The notes beneath the pieces are model-generated. The model ran no database searches and was not told where the DNA came from. It saw nothing but the letters and a program-made list of their open reading frames with translations. Source: Pseudomonas serbica (GTDB lineage Bacteria; Pseudomonadota; Gammaproteobacteria; Pseudomonadales; Pseudomonadaceae). From it: 64,000 bases of DNA. The stretch spans positions 1 to 64,000 of the forward strand of contig NZ_JAQIYM010000015.1 in assembly GCF_028823535.1 (NCBI RefSeq), written 5' to 3'. The translations under genes and the position numbers were made by a program. Shown one piece after another: positions 49,093 to 59,249 of the stretch. Each line of letters begins with the position of its first letter. Position 1 is the first letter of the stretch.

Positions 49093-49643
49093 TTATTATT
49101 AAGCGTGAAATGAGACAAGATAAACGAACTGCACCGAAAGCCCCGATCAACGAGAATATCTCGGCACGCGAGGTTCGGTTAATTGGGGCTGAAGGTGAAC
49201 AGCTCGGGATTGTGTCAATTGAAGACGCGCTTCTTAAGGCTGAAGAGGCCAAGCTGGATCTGGTGGAGATTTCCGCCGATGCAGTACCACCTGTTTGCAA
49301 ACTGATGGACTACGGCAAATCGATCTTCGAGAAGAAGAAGCAGATTGCTGCGGCCAAGAAAAACCAGAAGCAGATTCAGGTTAAAGAAATCAAGTTTCGT
49401 CCAGGGACGGAGGAAGGGGATTACCAGGTAAAACTGCGCAACCTGGTACGTTTCCTGAGTGACGGGGACAGGGCCAAGGTATCCTTGCGATTCCGCGGCC
49501 GTGAGATGGCCCACCAGGAGCTGGGGATGGAACTCCTCAAGCGAGTTGAAGGTGACTTGCTCGAGTACGGTTCGGTCGAACAGCATCCTAAGATGGAAGG
49601 ACGCCAGCTGATCATGGTCATCGCCCCGAAAAAGAAGAAGTAA
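49092..49643 (+). CDS. infC: Translation initiation factor IF-3
   Basis: A 183-residue IF-3. The reading frame opens with three ATT codons (49092, 49095, 49098) after GGAG at 49086-49089 and before [11 protein letters not shown]-3 genes use the rare ATT start, which lets IF-3 repress its own translation. Spacing favours the second or third ATT, and the first overlaps the thrS stop. An ATG at 49110 would give a shorter protein without a well-placed ribosome binding site. The core [20 protein letters not shown] is intact. Confidence 0.95.
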   Translation: MIIKREMRQDKRTAPKAPINENISAREVRLIGAEGEQLGIVSIEDALLKAEEAKLDLVEISADAVPPVCKLMDYGKSIFEKKKQIAAAKKNQKQIQVKEIKFRPGTEEGDYQVKLRNLVRFLSDGDRAKVSLRFRGREMAHQELGMELLKRVEGDLLEYGSVEQHPKMEGRQLIMVIAPKKKK

Positions 49644-49703
49644 TCAACAGGGCACGGCAGGCCTTCTGATTATGTTTATCAACTGAATGCGGAGTATCCG
49701 AAC

Positions 49704-49898
49704 ATGCCAAAAATGAAGACCAAAAGTGGTGCTGCTAAGCGGTTTCTGAAAACTGCTAACGGTATCAAGCACAAGCACGCTTTCAAGAGCCACATCCTGA
49801 CCAAAATGTCGACCAAGCGTAAGCGTCAACTGCGCGGTAGCAGCTTGCTGCATCCGTCTGACGTGGCAAAAGTCGAGCGCATGCTGCGCCTTCGTTAA
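49704..49898 (+). CDS. rpmI: Ribosomal protein L35
   Basis: A 64-residue basic protein of normal length ([20 protein letters not shown]). It lies between infC and rplT, the standard order. Confidence 0.97.
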   Translation: MPKMKTKSGAAKRFLKTANGIKHKHAFKSHILTKMSTKRKRQLRGSSLLHPSDVAKVERMLRLR

Positions 49899-49926
49899 TT
49901 TTAGTCAAGAATAGAGGAAGTAACTC

Positions 49927-50283
49927 ATGGCTCGTGTAAAGCGTGGCGTCATTGCCCGTAAACGTCACAAAAAAATTCTGAAACTTGCTAAAGGCTACTA
50001 CGGCGCTCGCTCGCGCGTATTCCGTGTTGCCAAGCAAGCGGTAATCAAGGCAGGCCAATACGCCTACCGTGACCGTCGTCAGAAAAAACGTCAGTTCCGC
50101 GCTCTGTGGATCGCTCGTATCAACGCTGGTGCTCGTATCAACGGTCTGTCCTACAGCCGTTTCATCGCCGGCCTGAAAAAAGCGTCCATCGAGATCGACC
50201 GTAAGGTTCTGGCTGATCTGGCAGTGAACGAAAAAGCGGCGTTTGCTGCGATTGTCGAGAAAGCTAAAGCCACCTTGGCTTAA
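49927..50283 (+). CDS. rplT: Ribosomal protein L20
   Basis: A 118-residue protein with the family pattern [20 protein letters not shown] and [16 protein letters not shown]. It follows rpmI by 28 bases. In E. coli L20 controls this operon; I see no pseudoknot I can assign here. Confidence 0.97.
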   Translation: MARVKRGVIARKRHKKILKLAKGYYGARSRVFRVAKQAVIKAGQYAYRDRRQKKRQFRALWIARINAGARINGLSYSRFIAGLKKASIEIDRKVLADLAVNEKAAFAAIVEKAKATLA

Positions 50284-50339
50284 GTACCCCCGACAGTCAC
50301 CCGGCCTCACCTCTGTGGGGCCAGGTGTTAAACGTCATA

Positions 50340-51409
<1,070 letters not shown>

Positions 51410-51435
51410 TCGTAACGAATTCTTAGGAGAGCAGG

Positions 51436-53817
51436 ATGAAATTCAGTGAACAATGGCTGCGTGGCTGGGTAAGCCCGCAGGTAAGTCGCGACGAGCTGGT
51501 TGCCCGTCTGTCGATGGCCGGTCTTGAGGTCGATAGCGTTACGCCGGCCGCCGGTGAATTCAGTGGCGTCATCGTGGGCGAGGTGCTGAGCACCGAACAG
51601 CACCCGGACGCCGACAAGCTGCGCGTTTGCCAGGTCAGCAATGGCTCGGAGACTTTCCAGGTGGTTTGCGGTGCGCCAAACGTGCGCCCCGGCCTGAAGA
51701 TCCCGTTCGCCACCATCGGTGCCGAGCTGCCGGGCGACTTCAAGATCAAGAAAGCCAAGCTGCGGGGCGTCGAGTCCAACGGCATGCTGTGCTCGCAAGC
51801 CGAGCTGCAAGTGGGCGAAGGCAACGACGGCCTGATGGAATTGCCGGCCGATGCGCCGGTCGGTCAGGACATTCGTGAATACCTGAAACTGGACGATGCC
51901 AGCATCGAGGTCGACCTGACCCCGAACCGTGGTGACTGCCTGTCCCTGGCCGGCCTGGCCCGTGAAGTCGGTGCGCTGTACGCCGCTGAAGTCACCCGTC
52001 CGGTGGTGCCTGCCGTACCTGCGGTGCACGACGAAGTGCGTTCGATCGAAGTCCTGGCGCCGGCGGCCTGCCCGCGTTACCTGGGCCGTGTGATTCGCAA
52101 CGTCGACCTGACCAAGCCAACGCCGCTGTGGATGGTTGAGCGTCTGCGTCGTGGCGACGTGCGCAGCATCGACGCGGCCGTCGACATCACCAACTACGTG
52201 ATGCTGGAACTGGGTCAACCGCTGCATGCCTTCGATCTCGCCGAAATCAATGGTGGCATCCGTGTGCGCATGGCCGAAGAAGGTGAAAAGCTGGTACTGC
52301 TCGACGGTCAGGAAGTCAGCTTGCGTAGCGATACGCTGGTGATCGCCGACCACACCCGCGCCCTGGCAATCGCCGGCGTCATGGGTGGCGAACACAGCGG
52401 TGTCAACACCGCGACCACCCGCGACATCTTCCTCGAAAGCGCGTTCTTCGATCAGATCGCTGTCGCTGGCAAGGCCCGTTCCTATGGCCTGCACACCGAT
52501 GCCTCACACCGCTACGAGCGTGGCGTGGACTGGCAGCTGGCCCGTGAAGCCATGGAGCGCGCCACAGGCCTGCTGCTGGAAATCACCGGTGGTGAAGCCG
52601 GCCCGGTCATCGAGACCGTCAGCGAACAACACCTGCCGAAGATTGCCCCGGTCACCCTGCGTGCCCAGCGCATCACCCAGATGCTGGGCATGGAAATGGA
52701 TTCGGCCGAAGTTGAGCGCCTGCTCAACGCTTTGGGCCTGACCGTTTCTGCCGATGGGGCAGGGCAGTGGCGCGTGGAAGTGCCAAGCCATCGCTTCGAT
52801 ATCAGCCTGGAGGTCGACCTGATCGAAGAACTGGCTCGCCTGTATGGCTACAACCGCCTGCCGGTTCGTTACCCGCAAGCGCGCCTCGCGCCGCAAGCCA
52901 AGGCTGAAGCCCGTAGCGAACTGCCTGAACTGCGTCGACTGCTGGTCGCCCGTGGTTACCAGGAAGCGATCACCTACAGTTTCATCGATCCAAAACAGTT
53001 CGAGCTGTTCAATCCAGGTGTCGAGCCGCTGTTGCTGGCTAACCCGATTTCGAACGACATGGCTGCCATGCGTTCGTCCCTGTGGCCAGGCCTGGTCAAG
53101 GCGCTTCAGCACAACCTGAACCGTCAGCAGGATCGCGTCCGCCTGTTCGAAAGCGGCCTGCGTTTCGTCGGCCAGCTGGAAGGCCTGAAACAAGAGCCGA
53201 TGCTGGCCGGTGTCGTGTGCGGCAGCCGTCTGCCGGAAGGCTGGGCACAAGGTCGCGACACGGTCGACTTCTTCGACGTCAAGGCTGACGTGGAAGCGGT
53301 GCTGGGCTTTGCCGGGGCGCTGGATGCCTTCAGTTTCGTGCCGGGCAAACACCCTGCGTTGCACCCGGGTCAGACTGCGCGCATCGAGCGTGAAGGTCGT
53401 CTGGTCGGTTTCGTCGGCGCCATCCACCCGGAACTGTCGAAAACCCTGGGTCTGGACCGTCCAGTCTTCGTTTTCGAACTGGTCCTGGCGGAAGTGGCCT
53501 CGGGTAAAATGCCTAAATTCCACGAGTTGTCGCGCTTTCCTGAAGTGCGTCGTGACCTTGCATTGATTGCACACAAAGATGTTGCCGCCGCGGCAGTACT
53601 GGACGTAATCCGTGAAAATGCAGGCGAATGGCTGACAGACCTCAGGCTATTTGACGTGTATCAGGGTAAAGGCATTGATCCTGATAGAAAAAGCCTTGCA
53701 GTTGGCTTGACCTGGCAGCATCCATCGCGCACTCTTAATGACGATGAGGTGAATTCCACGACGCAAAACATCCTCACCTCGCTCGAACAAAGGTTGGACG
53801 CCACGTTAAGGAAGTGA
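51436..53817 (+). CDS. pheT: Phenylalanyl-tRNA synthetase beta subunit
   Basis: A 793-residue subunit. It carries an N-terminal tRNA-binding (EMAP-like) domain, B3/B4 editing domain, B5 domain and a C-terminal ferredoxin-like anticodon-binding domain (FHELSRFPEVRRDLALI). It follows pheS by 26 bp. Confidence 0.98.
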   Translation: MKFSEQWLRGWVSPQVSRDELVARLSMAGLEVDSVTPAAGEFSGVIVGEVLSTEQHPDADKLRVCQVSNGSETFQVVCGAPNVRPGLKIPFATIGAELPGDFKIKKAKLRGVESNGMLCSQAELQVGEGNDGLMELPADAPVGQDIREYLKLDDASIEVDLTPNRGDCLSLAGLAREVGALYAAEVTRPVVPAVPAVHDEVRSIEVLAPAACPRYLGRVIRNVDLTKPTPLWMVERLRRGDVRSIDAAVDITNYVMLELGQPLHAFDLAEINGGIRVRMAEEGEKLVLLDGQEVSLRSDTLVIADHTRALAIAGVMGGEHSGVNTATTRDIFLESAFFDQIAVAGKARSYGLHTDASHRYERGVDWQLAREAMERATGLLLEITGGEAGPVIETVSEQHLPKIAPVTLRAQRITQMLGMEMDSAEVERLLNALGLTVSADGAGQWRVEVPSHRFDISLEVDLIEELARLYGYNRLPVRYPQARLAPQAKAEARSELPELRRLLVARGYQEAITYSFIDPKQFELFNPGVEPLLLANPISNDMAAMRSSLWPGLVKALQHNLNRQQDRVRLFESGLRFVGQLEGLKQEPMLAGVVCGSRLPEGWAQGRDTVDFFDVKADVEAVLGFAGALDAFSFVPGKHPALHPGQTARIEREGRLVGFVGAIHPELSKTLGLDRPVFVFELVLAEVASGKMPKFHELSRFPEVRRDLALIAHKDVAAAAVLDVIRENAGEWLTDLRLFDVYQGKGIDPDRKSLAVGLTWQHPSRTLNDDEVNSTTQNILTSLEQRLDATLRK

Positions 53818-53820
53818 CGT

Positions 53821-54123
53821 ATGGGGGCTTTGACGAAAGCTGAGATGGCGGAACGTCTGTATGAAGAGCTGGGCCTGAACAAGCGGGAAGCCAAGGAATT
53901 GGTCGAACTGTTTTTCGAGGAAATCAGGCACGCTCTTGAAGACAACGAGCAGGTCAAATTGTCCGGTTTCGGCAATTTCGACCTTCGGGACAAACGCCAG
54001 CGGCCTGGCCGCAACCCGAAAACGGGGGAAGAAATCCCGATCACGGCTCGCCGTGTGGTCACCTTTCGTCCAGGGCAGAAGTTGAAGGCCCGAGTTGAGG
54101 CTTATGCTGGAACCAAGTCATAA
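53821..54123 (+). CDS. ihfA: Integration host factor alpha subunit
   Basis: A 100-residue DNA-bending protein. [20 protein letters not shown] is the DNA-inserted beta arm with the intercalating Pro. The ATG lies three bases after the pheT stop, the usual order. Confidence 0.97.
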   Translation: MGALTKAEMAERLYEELGLNKREAKELVELFFEEIRHALEDNEQVKLSGFGNFDLRDKRQRPGRNPKTGEEIPITARRVVTFRPGQKLKARVEAYAGTKS

Positions 54124-54460
54124 CGACGAGTTACCGGTTATCCCGGGCAAACGCTACTTCACCATTGGTGAAGTCAGCGAGCTGTGTGCGGTAAAACCAC
54201 ACGTGCTGCGCTACTGGGAGCAGGAGTTTCCTCAGCTCAACCCCGTCAAACGCCGCGGAAACCGCCGGTATTATCAGCGCCAGGACGTGCTGATGATCCG
54301 GCAGATCCGGGCGCTGCTATACGATCAGGGTTTCACCATCGGCGGCGCACGCCTGCGCCTGTCCGGCGATGAAGCCAAAGATGACACCACCCAGTACAAA
54401 CAGATGATCCGGCAGATGATTGCCGAGCTCGAAGACGTCCTGGTTGTCCTCAAGAAATAA
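54104..54460 (+). CDS. MerR family transcriptional regulator
   Basis: A 118-residue regulator whose gene overlaps ihfA by 20 bases. [23 protein letters not shown] with [20 protein letters not shown]. The C-terminal part is short, with no metal-binding Cys. Located after ihfA in many Pseudomonas genomes; its role is unknown to me. Confidence 0.92.
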   Translation: MLEPSHNDELPVIPGKRYFTIGEVSELCAVKPHVLRYWEQEFPQLNPVKRRGNRRYYQRQDVLMIRQIRALLYDQGFTIGGARLRLSGDEAKDDTTQYKQMIRQMIAELEDVLVVLKK

Positions 54461-54478
54461 ATTTCTGCTTTTAAATAC

Positions 54479-54507
54479 TTCCAGTTTTCAAAAGCTTGCG
54501 ATATATT
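54479..54507 (+). promoter_or_regulatory. Candidate promoter of tRNA-Pro
   Basis: TTCCAG (54479-54484), 17 bp, TATATT (54502-54507), 42 bp before the tRNA. The -35 box is weak. Confidence 0.5.
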
Positions 54508-54549
54508 CTTGAGCGTTCCTCGAGATGAGGAACAAGTAACACGCCTAGT

Positions 54550-54626
54550 CGGGGCGTAGCGCAGTCCGGTAGCGCACTAGCATGGGGTGCTAGGGGTCGA
54601 GTGTTCGAATCACTCCGTCCCGACCA
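54550..54626 (+). tRNA. tRNA-Pro (GGG anticodon)
   Basis: A 77-nt cloverleaf: acceptor CGGGGCG/CGTCCCG, anticodon stem CTAGC/GCTAG with loop ATGGGGT giving GGG, T arm and encoded CCA. The prophage integrase starts 78 bp downstream in the opposite orientation, so the tRNA 3' end is the probable attachment site (attL). Confidence 0.96.
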
Positions 54627-54704
54627 TATTTTTCAATGACTTAGCCCAACTTTCGCGAGTTCGGCTTTTTCATGTGCGTGACTTTTGCGTGACTTCTCGA
54701 TTTT

Positions 54705-55883
54705 TCACGCCTGTTTCCTCTTCAAGATTGTCAGGACCGGTCCACGCGAATCGGTTGCTGATACCATGTTTGCAGCTTCAATCAGGTGCCCGAGCTCAGC
54801 GCCCGAATAGTGACTGGTGATGCTGCCGTTCTTGTGGCCCAGAAGTGCCTTTCGGTCTTCCTCGGTGACGCCAGCTGCGCGTAGCCGACGGCCAAATGTG
54901 TGTTTGAGGTCGTGGATCCTTATGGATGCATAACCTGGGTGAGCGGGGCGAAGGTTTTCCTCCTGCCAGAGTTTCGCCGCTCTCACCCGCGCCTTCTTCC
55001 AAGCCGAGTCGTTCATCCGGTGCATCGCGGTACCGTTGTAGGGAAAAACCCATTCCTTGCTCAGACCGCGCTGCTGCTCGATGATCGACTTGGCCACGTT
55101 GTTGAGCACGACCAGGCGCTCATCACCGTTTTTCACGCCGGACCGTTCGTGTCTGCCCCCAAAATCAGCAGGGATTAGAAATACACTCGTGCCGAGTTCC
55201 GGTACCGAGATTTCCCAATCCCATCGCAGCTTGCATACTTCCTGCTCACGGGTGCCGGTGTTCACCTTGAACAGCGCCATCGTTTGCAGGTGAACCGGCA
55301 ATTCCGCAAATAGAATCGACTGCTCTTGCCAGGACATCGGGTAGGGCTTGCGGCTCGACTTCTTCTCTTCCAATTTCGTGAGCATTGGCACGCTATCCAG
55401 CCACGGCCTGCGCTCATCGTCTCGCCACTTCCTGGCACACAACGACAAAACCCGAACCACGCGCTCGATCGAGATATTCACCGTTCTGTTGCTCACACCC
55501 TTCTTTACCTTGCCGTCCTCGAGCTTCTTGGTCGCCAACCTGTCCTTGATGAAAGGCGCCAGGGCTTCGTCATCAATGTGGGTAAGCGGTATATCGCCAA
55601 TGAACGGGTCCAGCTGAGAGAGGTGGTGTGCCGATAACTTAATTGAAGGCTGGTCCTTGAACTCCAGCAGGAAGCGAGTCGCCGCCTCCCGCCAGATTCT
55701 GACCTTCTTTACGCCATACACCTTCTGCTGGCGGATCTGCTCCAGCCTGAAGATCAGGTAGCGTTCTGCTTCTTCCCGGTCACCAGTTCCAGTGCTTTCG
55801 TAAAGTCGTTCTCCGTTGATTTTCTTGTCGATATGCCAGATGCCTTTCCTCTCGGAGAGGCCTGTGATCGATTTTCGCGCCAT
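54705..55883 (-). CDS. Prophage tyrosine integrase
   Basis: A 392-residue site-specific recombinase. N-terminal arm-binding and core domains precede the catalytic domain with VNTGTREQEVCKLRW (first Arg), HDLKHTFGRRLRAAG (H-x-x-R-like), LLGHKNGSITSHYSG (His and nucleophilic Tyr). It inserts the element at tRNA-Pro. Its N-terminal 130 bp overlap the next gene on the same strand in another frame. Confidence 0.93.
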   Translation of the reverse strand: MARKSITGLSERKGIWHIDKKINGERLYESTGTGDREEAERYLIFRLEQIRQQKVYGVKKVRIWREAATRFLLEFKDQPSIKLSAHHLSQLDPFIGDIPLTHIDDEALAPFIKDRLATKKLEDGKVKKGVSNRTVNISIERVVRVLSLCARKWRDDERRPWLDSVPMLTKLEEKKSSRKPYPMSWQEQSILFAELPVHLQTMALFKVNTGTREQEVCKLRWDWEISVPELGTSVFLIPADFGGRHERSGVKNGDERLVVLNNVAKSIIEQQRGLSKEWVFPYNGTAMHRMNDSAWKKARVRAAKLWQEENLRPAHPGYASIRIHDLKHTFGRRLRAAGVTEEDRKALLGHKNGSITSHYSGAELGHLIEAANMVSATDSRGPVLTILKRKQA

Positions 55884-56173
55884 GATTTATCTCCTTTCAG
55901 GCGCTCGCTGCGGGGCAATTGTTGCTCCGGGGCGCGTTTTTTATCAATTGCTTTGGCCTGGACATACGCCGTTGCCCAGTCATCCAGCTCCTGACGGTCG
56001 AAGCCGACACCGCGCTCACCGATGGGAAACTCGTTCACATAAGGACGCACGGTTTTGTCGAATTCAGCGCGGCACATGCCCAAGTAAATAGGCGCGGCAC
56101 CGGCACGGATGAAACGGGGAAGGATGCTTTCGCGGCGGGGCCGGGTGGGCGCCTGCGCCAGTTCTGCAGACAT
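55754..56173 (-). CDS. Prophage AlpA-like DNA-binding/excisionase candidate
   Basis: A 139-residue protein. The region PRFIRAGAAPIYLGMCRAEF and FPIGERGVGFDRQELDDWAT looks like a MerR/AlpA-type wHTH as in excisionases. The basic C-terminal tail (TRKSTENDFTKALELVTG) overlaps the integrase start by 130 bp in a different frame. I have seen such tails in related proteins of Pseudomonas prophages. The ATG at 56173 is the first that fits this domain. Confidence 0.75.
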   Translation of the reverse strand: MSAELAQAPTRPRRESILPRFIRAGAAPIYLGMCRAEFDKTVRPYVNEFPIGERGVGFDRQELDDWATAYVQAKAIDKKRAPEQQLPRSERLKGDKSWRENRSQASPRGKASGISTRKSTENDFTKALELVTGKKQNAT

Positions 56174-56346
56174 AAGTGCTCCATGCCGCCCGCGGCGGCA
56201 GAAGGTGGTTAATGTGTGATTTACACGCGAAGAAGCTGCCCGACAAATGGCAGCTATGGGACGGTTGACGCGGTTTGTTCGTCGTACTAAATATTTTCTA
56301 CCGTGCTGTATCCATAGAAACTCGGACAAGACCGGAGGCCACTAAG

Positions 56347-56682
56347 ATGATGCGTAGAGGTTCCACGTATTGGCTTTGGGCGGACTGCGAGCTGCACTGT
56401 AGGTCCTACGATGAGGTTGTCAGCGACGGCACCATCATTGACGTGCAGGCCAGAATTTCGAGGAAGGGAAGAACGCAATTGTTTATCGGGGTCTACAACA
56501 AAAATGGAGCTCCTCTGTTTGAGGAAGCCCATGATTCCTTGCCGAATGACACCATGACCACCGCGCTTGCGTGGGGTGTGAATCGTGCACGAGGTATCGC
56601 GGCTGGCAATTGTGTTTTGTCGGCTCAATCTCATGTTGCGAATGGTGCATCTACTCAGTCTCATCACCAGCCAGCAGCCTAA
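56347..56682 (+). CDS. Prophage hypothetical protein, 111 residues
   Basis: A protein with MMRRGSTYWLWADCELHCRS and GRTQLFIGVYNKNGAPLFEE, divergent from the excisionase-like gene. No recognised family. Start chosen at ATG 56347; a second ATG follows directly. The downstream stretch contains a hairpin GGCGCCGCACCGATC...GGTGCGGCGCC (56700-56730). Confidence 0.6.
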   Translation: MMRRGSTYWLWADCELHCRSYDEVVSDGTIIDVQARISRKGRTQLFIGVYNKNGAPLFEEAHDSLPNDTMTTALAWGVNRARGIAAGNCVLSAQSHVANGASTQSHHQPAA

Positions 56683-56699
56683 AAGCAATCCCGAAGGCG

Positions 56700-56732
56700 G
56701 CGCCGCACCGATCTATCTTCGGTGCGGCGCCG
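56700..56732. terminator. Inverted repeat between convergent prophage genes
   Basis: GCGCCGCACCGA and TCGGTGCGGCGC form a 12-bp stem with an 8-base loop, without a T-run. It may end transcription of either gene. Confidence 0.6.
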
Positions 56733-56760
56733 ATTCGGCTCATCGGCGCTGTGAGCAAGA

Positions 56761-57441
56761 TCATGGCGTCACCCGCTTAAATTCGACGACCCAGACCCAG
56801 GGGTTGACGTTCCATGATTCGGTACCGTTGATGGAAGACCAGAGCAATTCGAAGGACTTACTCGGCTCAGCGCTGTAGGTTTCGATGCCTTCGACGTGAT
56901 ACCAATCGCCAAACTCTGCATGATCAAGGTAGGGCCGTACGCCTTCAGCAAGTGCCTGTTCATCGCTGATATCCTGCAGCCGTTCGACGCGCAGGTCGGT
57001 GATCTCCAGCAGGATGCGGCTTGCTGCCCGGGGCATGTGAATGCTGGGCTTCCACCTTGCCGCCCATTTCTGGAATCCGTCGCTGTTCAGGTCAGCAGCG
57101 TAGATATATGGCTCGTCGATTTGTGGGCGACAGTCGGTAGAGGTGTTGAATGTCTCGCGCACCCATAGCCGGTCGCCGCGACGCCCGTACGGACAAGGTG
57201 CAAACTCTTCGAGTTCCTTGGCGCACTCTGCTTCAGTCGATCCAAATACGCAGAAGCCGTAGCGCGGATCACGCTGGCCGATTGCGCTCCAGCGCTGGCG
57301 CTCACCGGTGGGAACGGAGGTCTCCTCGGTGGGGATCTGTCCACCTTTAACCAGTCGGCGCGTGACTGTCTTCCGGCCTTCCAAGATTGCGCGCACCATC
57401 GGCGCCGAGAACAAGATCGGCCGTTCTTTTATCTGGCTCAT
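56761..57441 (-). CDS. Phage ASCH-like domain protein
   Basis: A 226-residue soluble protein. The start (ILFSAPMVRAILEGRKTVTR), the RRGDRLWVRETF element and a terminal VNPWVWVVEFKR are the pattern found in phage ASCH/PUA-fold proteins. They probably bind RNA or nucleotides; specific role unknown. ATG 57441 starts a unit coupled to the next gene upstream. Confidence 0.8.
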   Translation of the reverse strand: MSQIKERPILFSAPMVRAILEGRKTVTRRLVKGGQIPTEETSVPTGERQRWSAIGQRDPRYGFCVFGSTEAECAKELEEFAPCPYGRRGDRLWVRETFNTSTDCRPQIDEPYIYAADLNSDGFQKWAARWKPSIHMPRAASRILLEITDLRVERLQDISDEQALAEGVRPYLDHAEFGDWYHVEGIETYSAEPSKSFELLWSSINGTESWNVNPWVWVVEFKRVTP

Positions 57442-57767
57442 GCTTTCACCTCGCGTCGTGCCCACCAGCAGACCGGGCCATTGTCGGTGTCGTGGATAGC
57501 CAGACAGAACCAGCCTTCGCCATCTGGGCGGTCTGGCTCCCAGTAGCTGTAATCCGAATCACCCGCTTCGAAGTAGCGGTCAGATACAGTTTGGTCGCTA
57601 TGGTATTCGAGCTCGACCATTTTCACCTGCAGCCCCTGATCAGCGACCCAGACTTTGAATTTCTTTTCCTCATCGCCCTCATCAAAATCAGGCATATCGG
57701 GGTGTTGGAACATGCCTTCCTCGTCGCGCACGATGGGGGCTGGCTGAATCAGCTGTATCGTTTCCAT
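57438..57767 (-). CDS. Prophage hypothetical protein, 109 residues
   Basis: An acidic protein (QHPDMPDFDEGDEEKKFKVW) whose stop overlaps the next ATG as ATGA (57438-57441), so both genes are coupled. I see no family motif beyond ending in CWWARREV. Start at METIQLIQ (57767). Confidence 0.7.
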   Translation of the reverse strand: METIQLIQPAPIVRDEEGMFQHPDMPDFDEGDEEKKFKVWVADQGLQVKMVELEYHSDQTVSDRYFEAGDSDYSYWEPDRPDGEGWFCLAIHDTDNGPVCWWARREVKA

Positions 57768-57939
57768 GGGCAATACCTGTCCTTTGCCGCTATAGCGGCT
57801 GACTTTGAAGGGGGAGGGAGCTACCAAAGGGCATCCACTTATCGGATTGCTCGGGTAAATCGAGCTGAAATTTGTTGCAGAAATGAAACACTTCTCTGGG
57901 GTCGACTACATTTAACCGATCAGTCAAAAGGAGTTGATC

Positions 57940-58179
57940 ATGACCTGCTTGATTTGTGGTGAGCCTGCGGCCGTTGTCAGTACTGATGGTGATTACGATG
58001 AAAGAGCCTGTCCAAAGTGCGGACAATATCGAATTACAGATACGGCGCTAATACTTATGGACGCTCACGACTGGCATTTCGACGTAGAGCTCGCTCGGAA
58101 ATGGATCACAAAACACCAAAACACCAGATCCATCCCAACAATTGATTCGAACCAGGCAGGCCACCTGATTGGCGCTTAG
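57940..58179 (+). CDS. Small zinc-ribbon protein
   Basis: A 79-residue protein with two Cys pairs, TCLICGE and ACPKCGQY, a zinc-ribbon fold, followed by ITDTALILMDA. The ATG at 57940 has GGAG six bases upstream. It is transcribed opposite to the flanking early genes. Target unknown. Confidence 0.72.
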   Translation: MTCLICGEPAAVVSTDGDYDERACPKCGQYRITDTALILMDAHDWHFDVELARKWITKHQNTRSIPTIDSNQAGHLIGA

Positions 58180-58232
58180 GGTGTAGCTGCCCGGGGCAGA
58201 TCGGTCATTTGGCGAATTGAAGTTGATGCGCT

Positions 58233-58652
58233 TCATGCGGCTACCTGATGTTGTTCCTGGCGTAGCGCTTGCTGAACAGCCTCGACAACGCGGCGCAGGT
58301 ACGTGAATTCGTGGTTTTCTTCGACAGCCTTACCATCGAGCGGGTAATGCCATTCATCGCCGAACAGCTCAGTCAGCAACTTGCTGTGATGCCAGCATTC
58401 GTTTGCCATCTCGACGCTGCTCAGAACATCGATGTCATGCCAAAGCTCGCGGGCTTCACCTTTGCTCAGTTCGCCCAGCTCCCAGTCGTGGCGCCCGGTC
58501 TGTTGCCGACGACGCTGGACGATGCACTTTTTGGCTAAGGTATGGAGCGCGTCACCGCTGAATCGCGTGCTGCTGATCCCGCGATCCAGGCAGTTTAAGA
58601 CGTAGTCCCAGCCGCAGTTGGTGACGAACTCCGCCACGGTGCGCGGCCCCAT
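58233..58652 (-). CDS. Prophage hypothetical protein, 139 residues
   Basis: A protein with the segment GWDYVLNCLDRGISSTRFSG and a helical C-terminus (LRRVVEAVQQALRQEQ). The ATG at 58652 lies six bases after the stop of the upstream gene. Family not recognised. Confidence 0.65.
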   Translation of the reverse strand: MGPRTVAEFVTNCGWDYVLNCLDRGISSTRFSGDALHTLAKKCIVQRRRQQTGRHDWELGELSKGEARELWHDIDVLSSVEMANECWHHSKLLTELFGDEWHYPLDGKAVEENHEFTYLRRVVEAVQQALRQEQHQVAA

Positions 58653-58658
58653 GCCTCC

Positions 58659-58874
58659 CTAGTAAGCGTTCCAGCTCTTGTCCCAGCAGTTGATCGTGAT
58701 CTTGCCCGGGGCGGTCTGGTAGTTCGGATTTGATTCGGTCGGGCAATCGCGGCGACCGAAGTCTTCGAGGAATACGGTGATCGGATCAAGCCGCGGCGCG
58801 CCGGTGATCACCAGCTTCGTGACAGTCGAGCGCTCAACCTTCAGCGGCTCGGCCGGTTTGCTTTCTGTGGGCAT
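58659..58874 (-). CDS. Prophage hypothetical protein, 71 residues
   Basis: A small protein (VTKLVITGAPRLDPITVFLE, ending ITINCWDKSWNAY), in an early leftward unit with the next gene. Start ATG 58874 is preceded by AGGACG; the ribosome binding site is weak. Family not recognised. Confidence 0.65.
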   Translation of the reverse strand: MPTESKPAEPLKVERSTVTKLVITGAPRLDPITVFLEDFGRRDCPTESNPNYQTAPGKITINCWDKSWNAY

Positions 58875-58950
58875 GGGGCGTCCTATGCTGTTAAAAAACG
58901 GCAAGTGATAAGTAGGGTAAAATTCAACTTCACTAACGGCAGGAGCCCTT

Positions 58951-59214
58951 ATGAAGATTGAAATTAAAGAAGTTGTGGCAAGTTACGTGCTGGATTTAGA
59001 TGGCCAAAAGGTGCAAGCCAGAATCACCCAGGACGTCAGTGAGCCAGAAGGTTTTCTATGGGATATCAGTCATCATGTAATTGACGAAGGGTCTAGGCCG
59101 AAGAAGCCAGCACCAGTTCCCGCGAAAACTATTGAAGATGCTCTGCAGCAAATAATGGACTACGCAAAAGTGCATAGCTCAGGTTACAGCCCCAGACCGA
59201 TCGACAATTACTGA
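58951..59214 (+). CDS. Prophage hypothetical protein, 87 residues
   Basis: A small soluble protein (MKIEIKEVVASYVLDLDGQK) with GGAG eight bases upstream. Divergent from the gene at 58874. Family not recognised. Confidence 0.62.
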   Translation: MKIEIKEVVASYVLDLDGQKVQARITQDVSEPEGFLWDISHHVIDEGSRPKKPAPVPAKTIEDALQQIMDYAKVHSSGYSPRPIDNY

Positions 59215-59249
59215 GCATTCACCATGTCAGCGCAATAGTTGAGGGTGGG

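Noticed and set aside
58048-58236. 62-residue minus-strand frame coupled by ATGA to the gene at 58233
   Set aside because: The overlap suggests a real start, but it is antisense to the better-supported zinc-ribbon gene at 57940-58179 and lacks a family. It could be a remnant; I do not list it.
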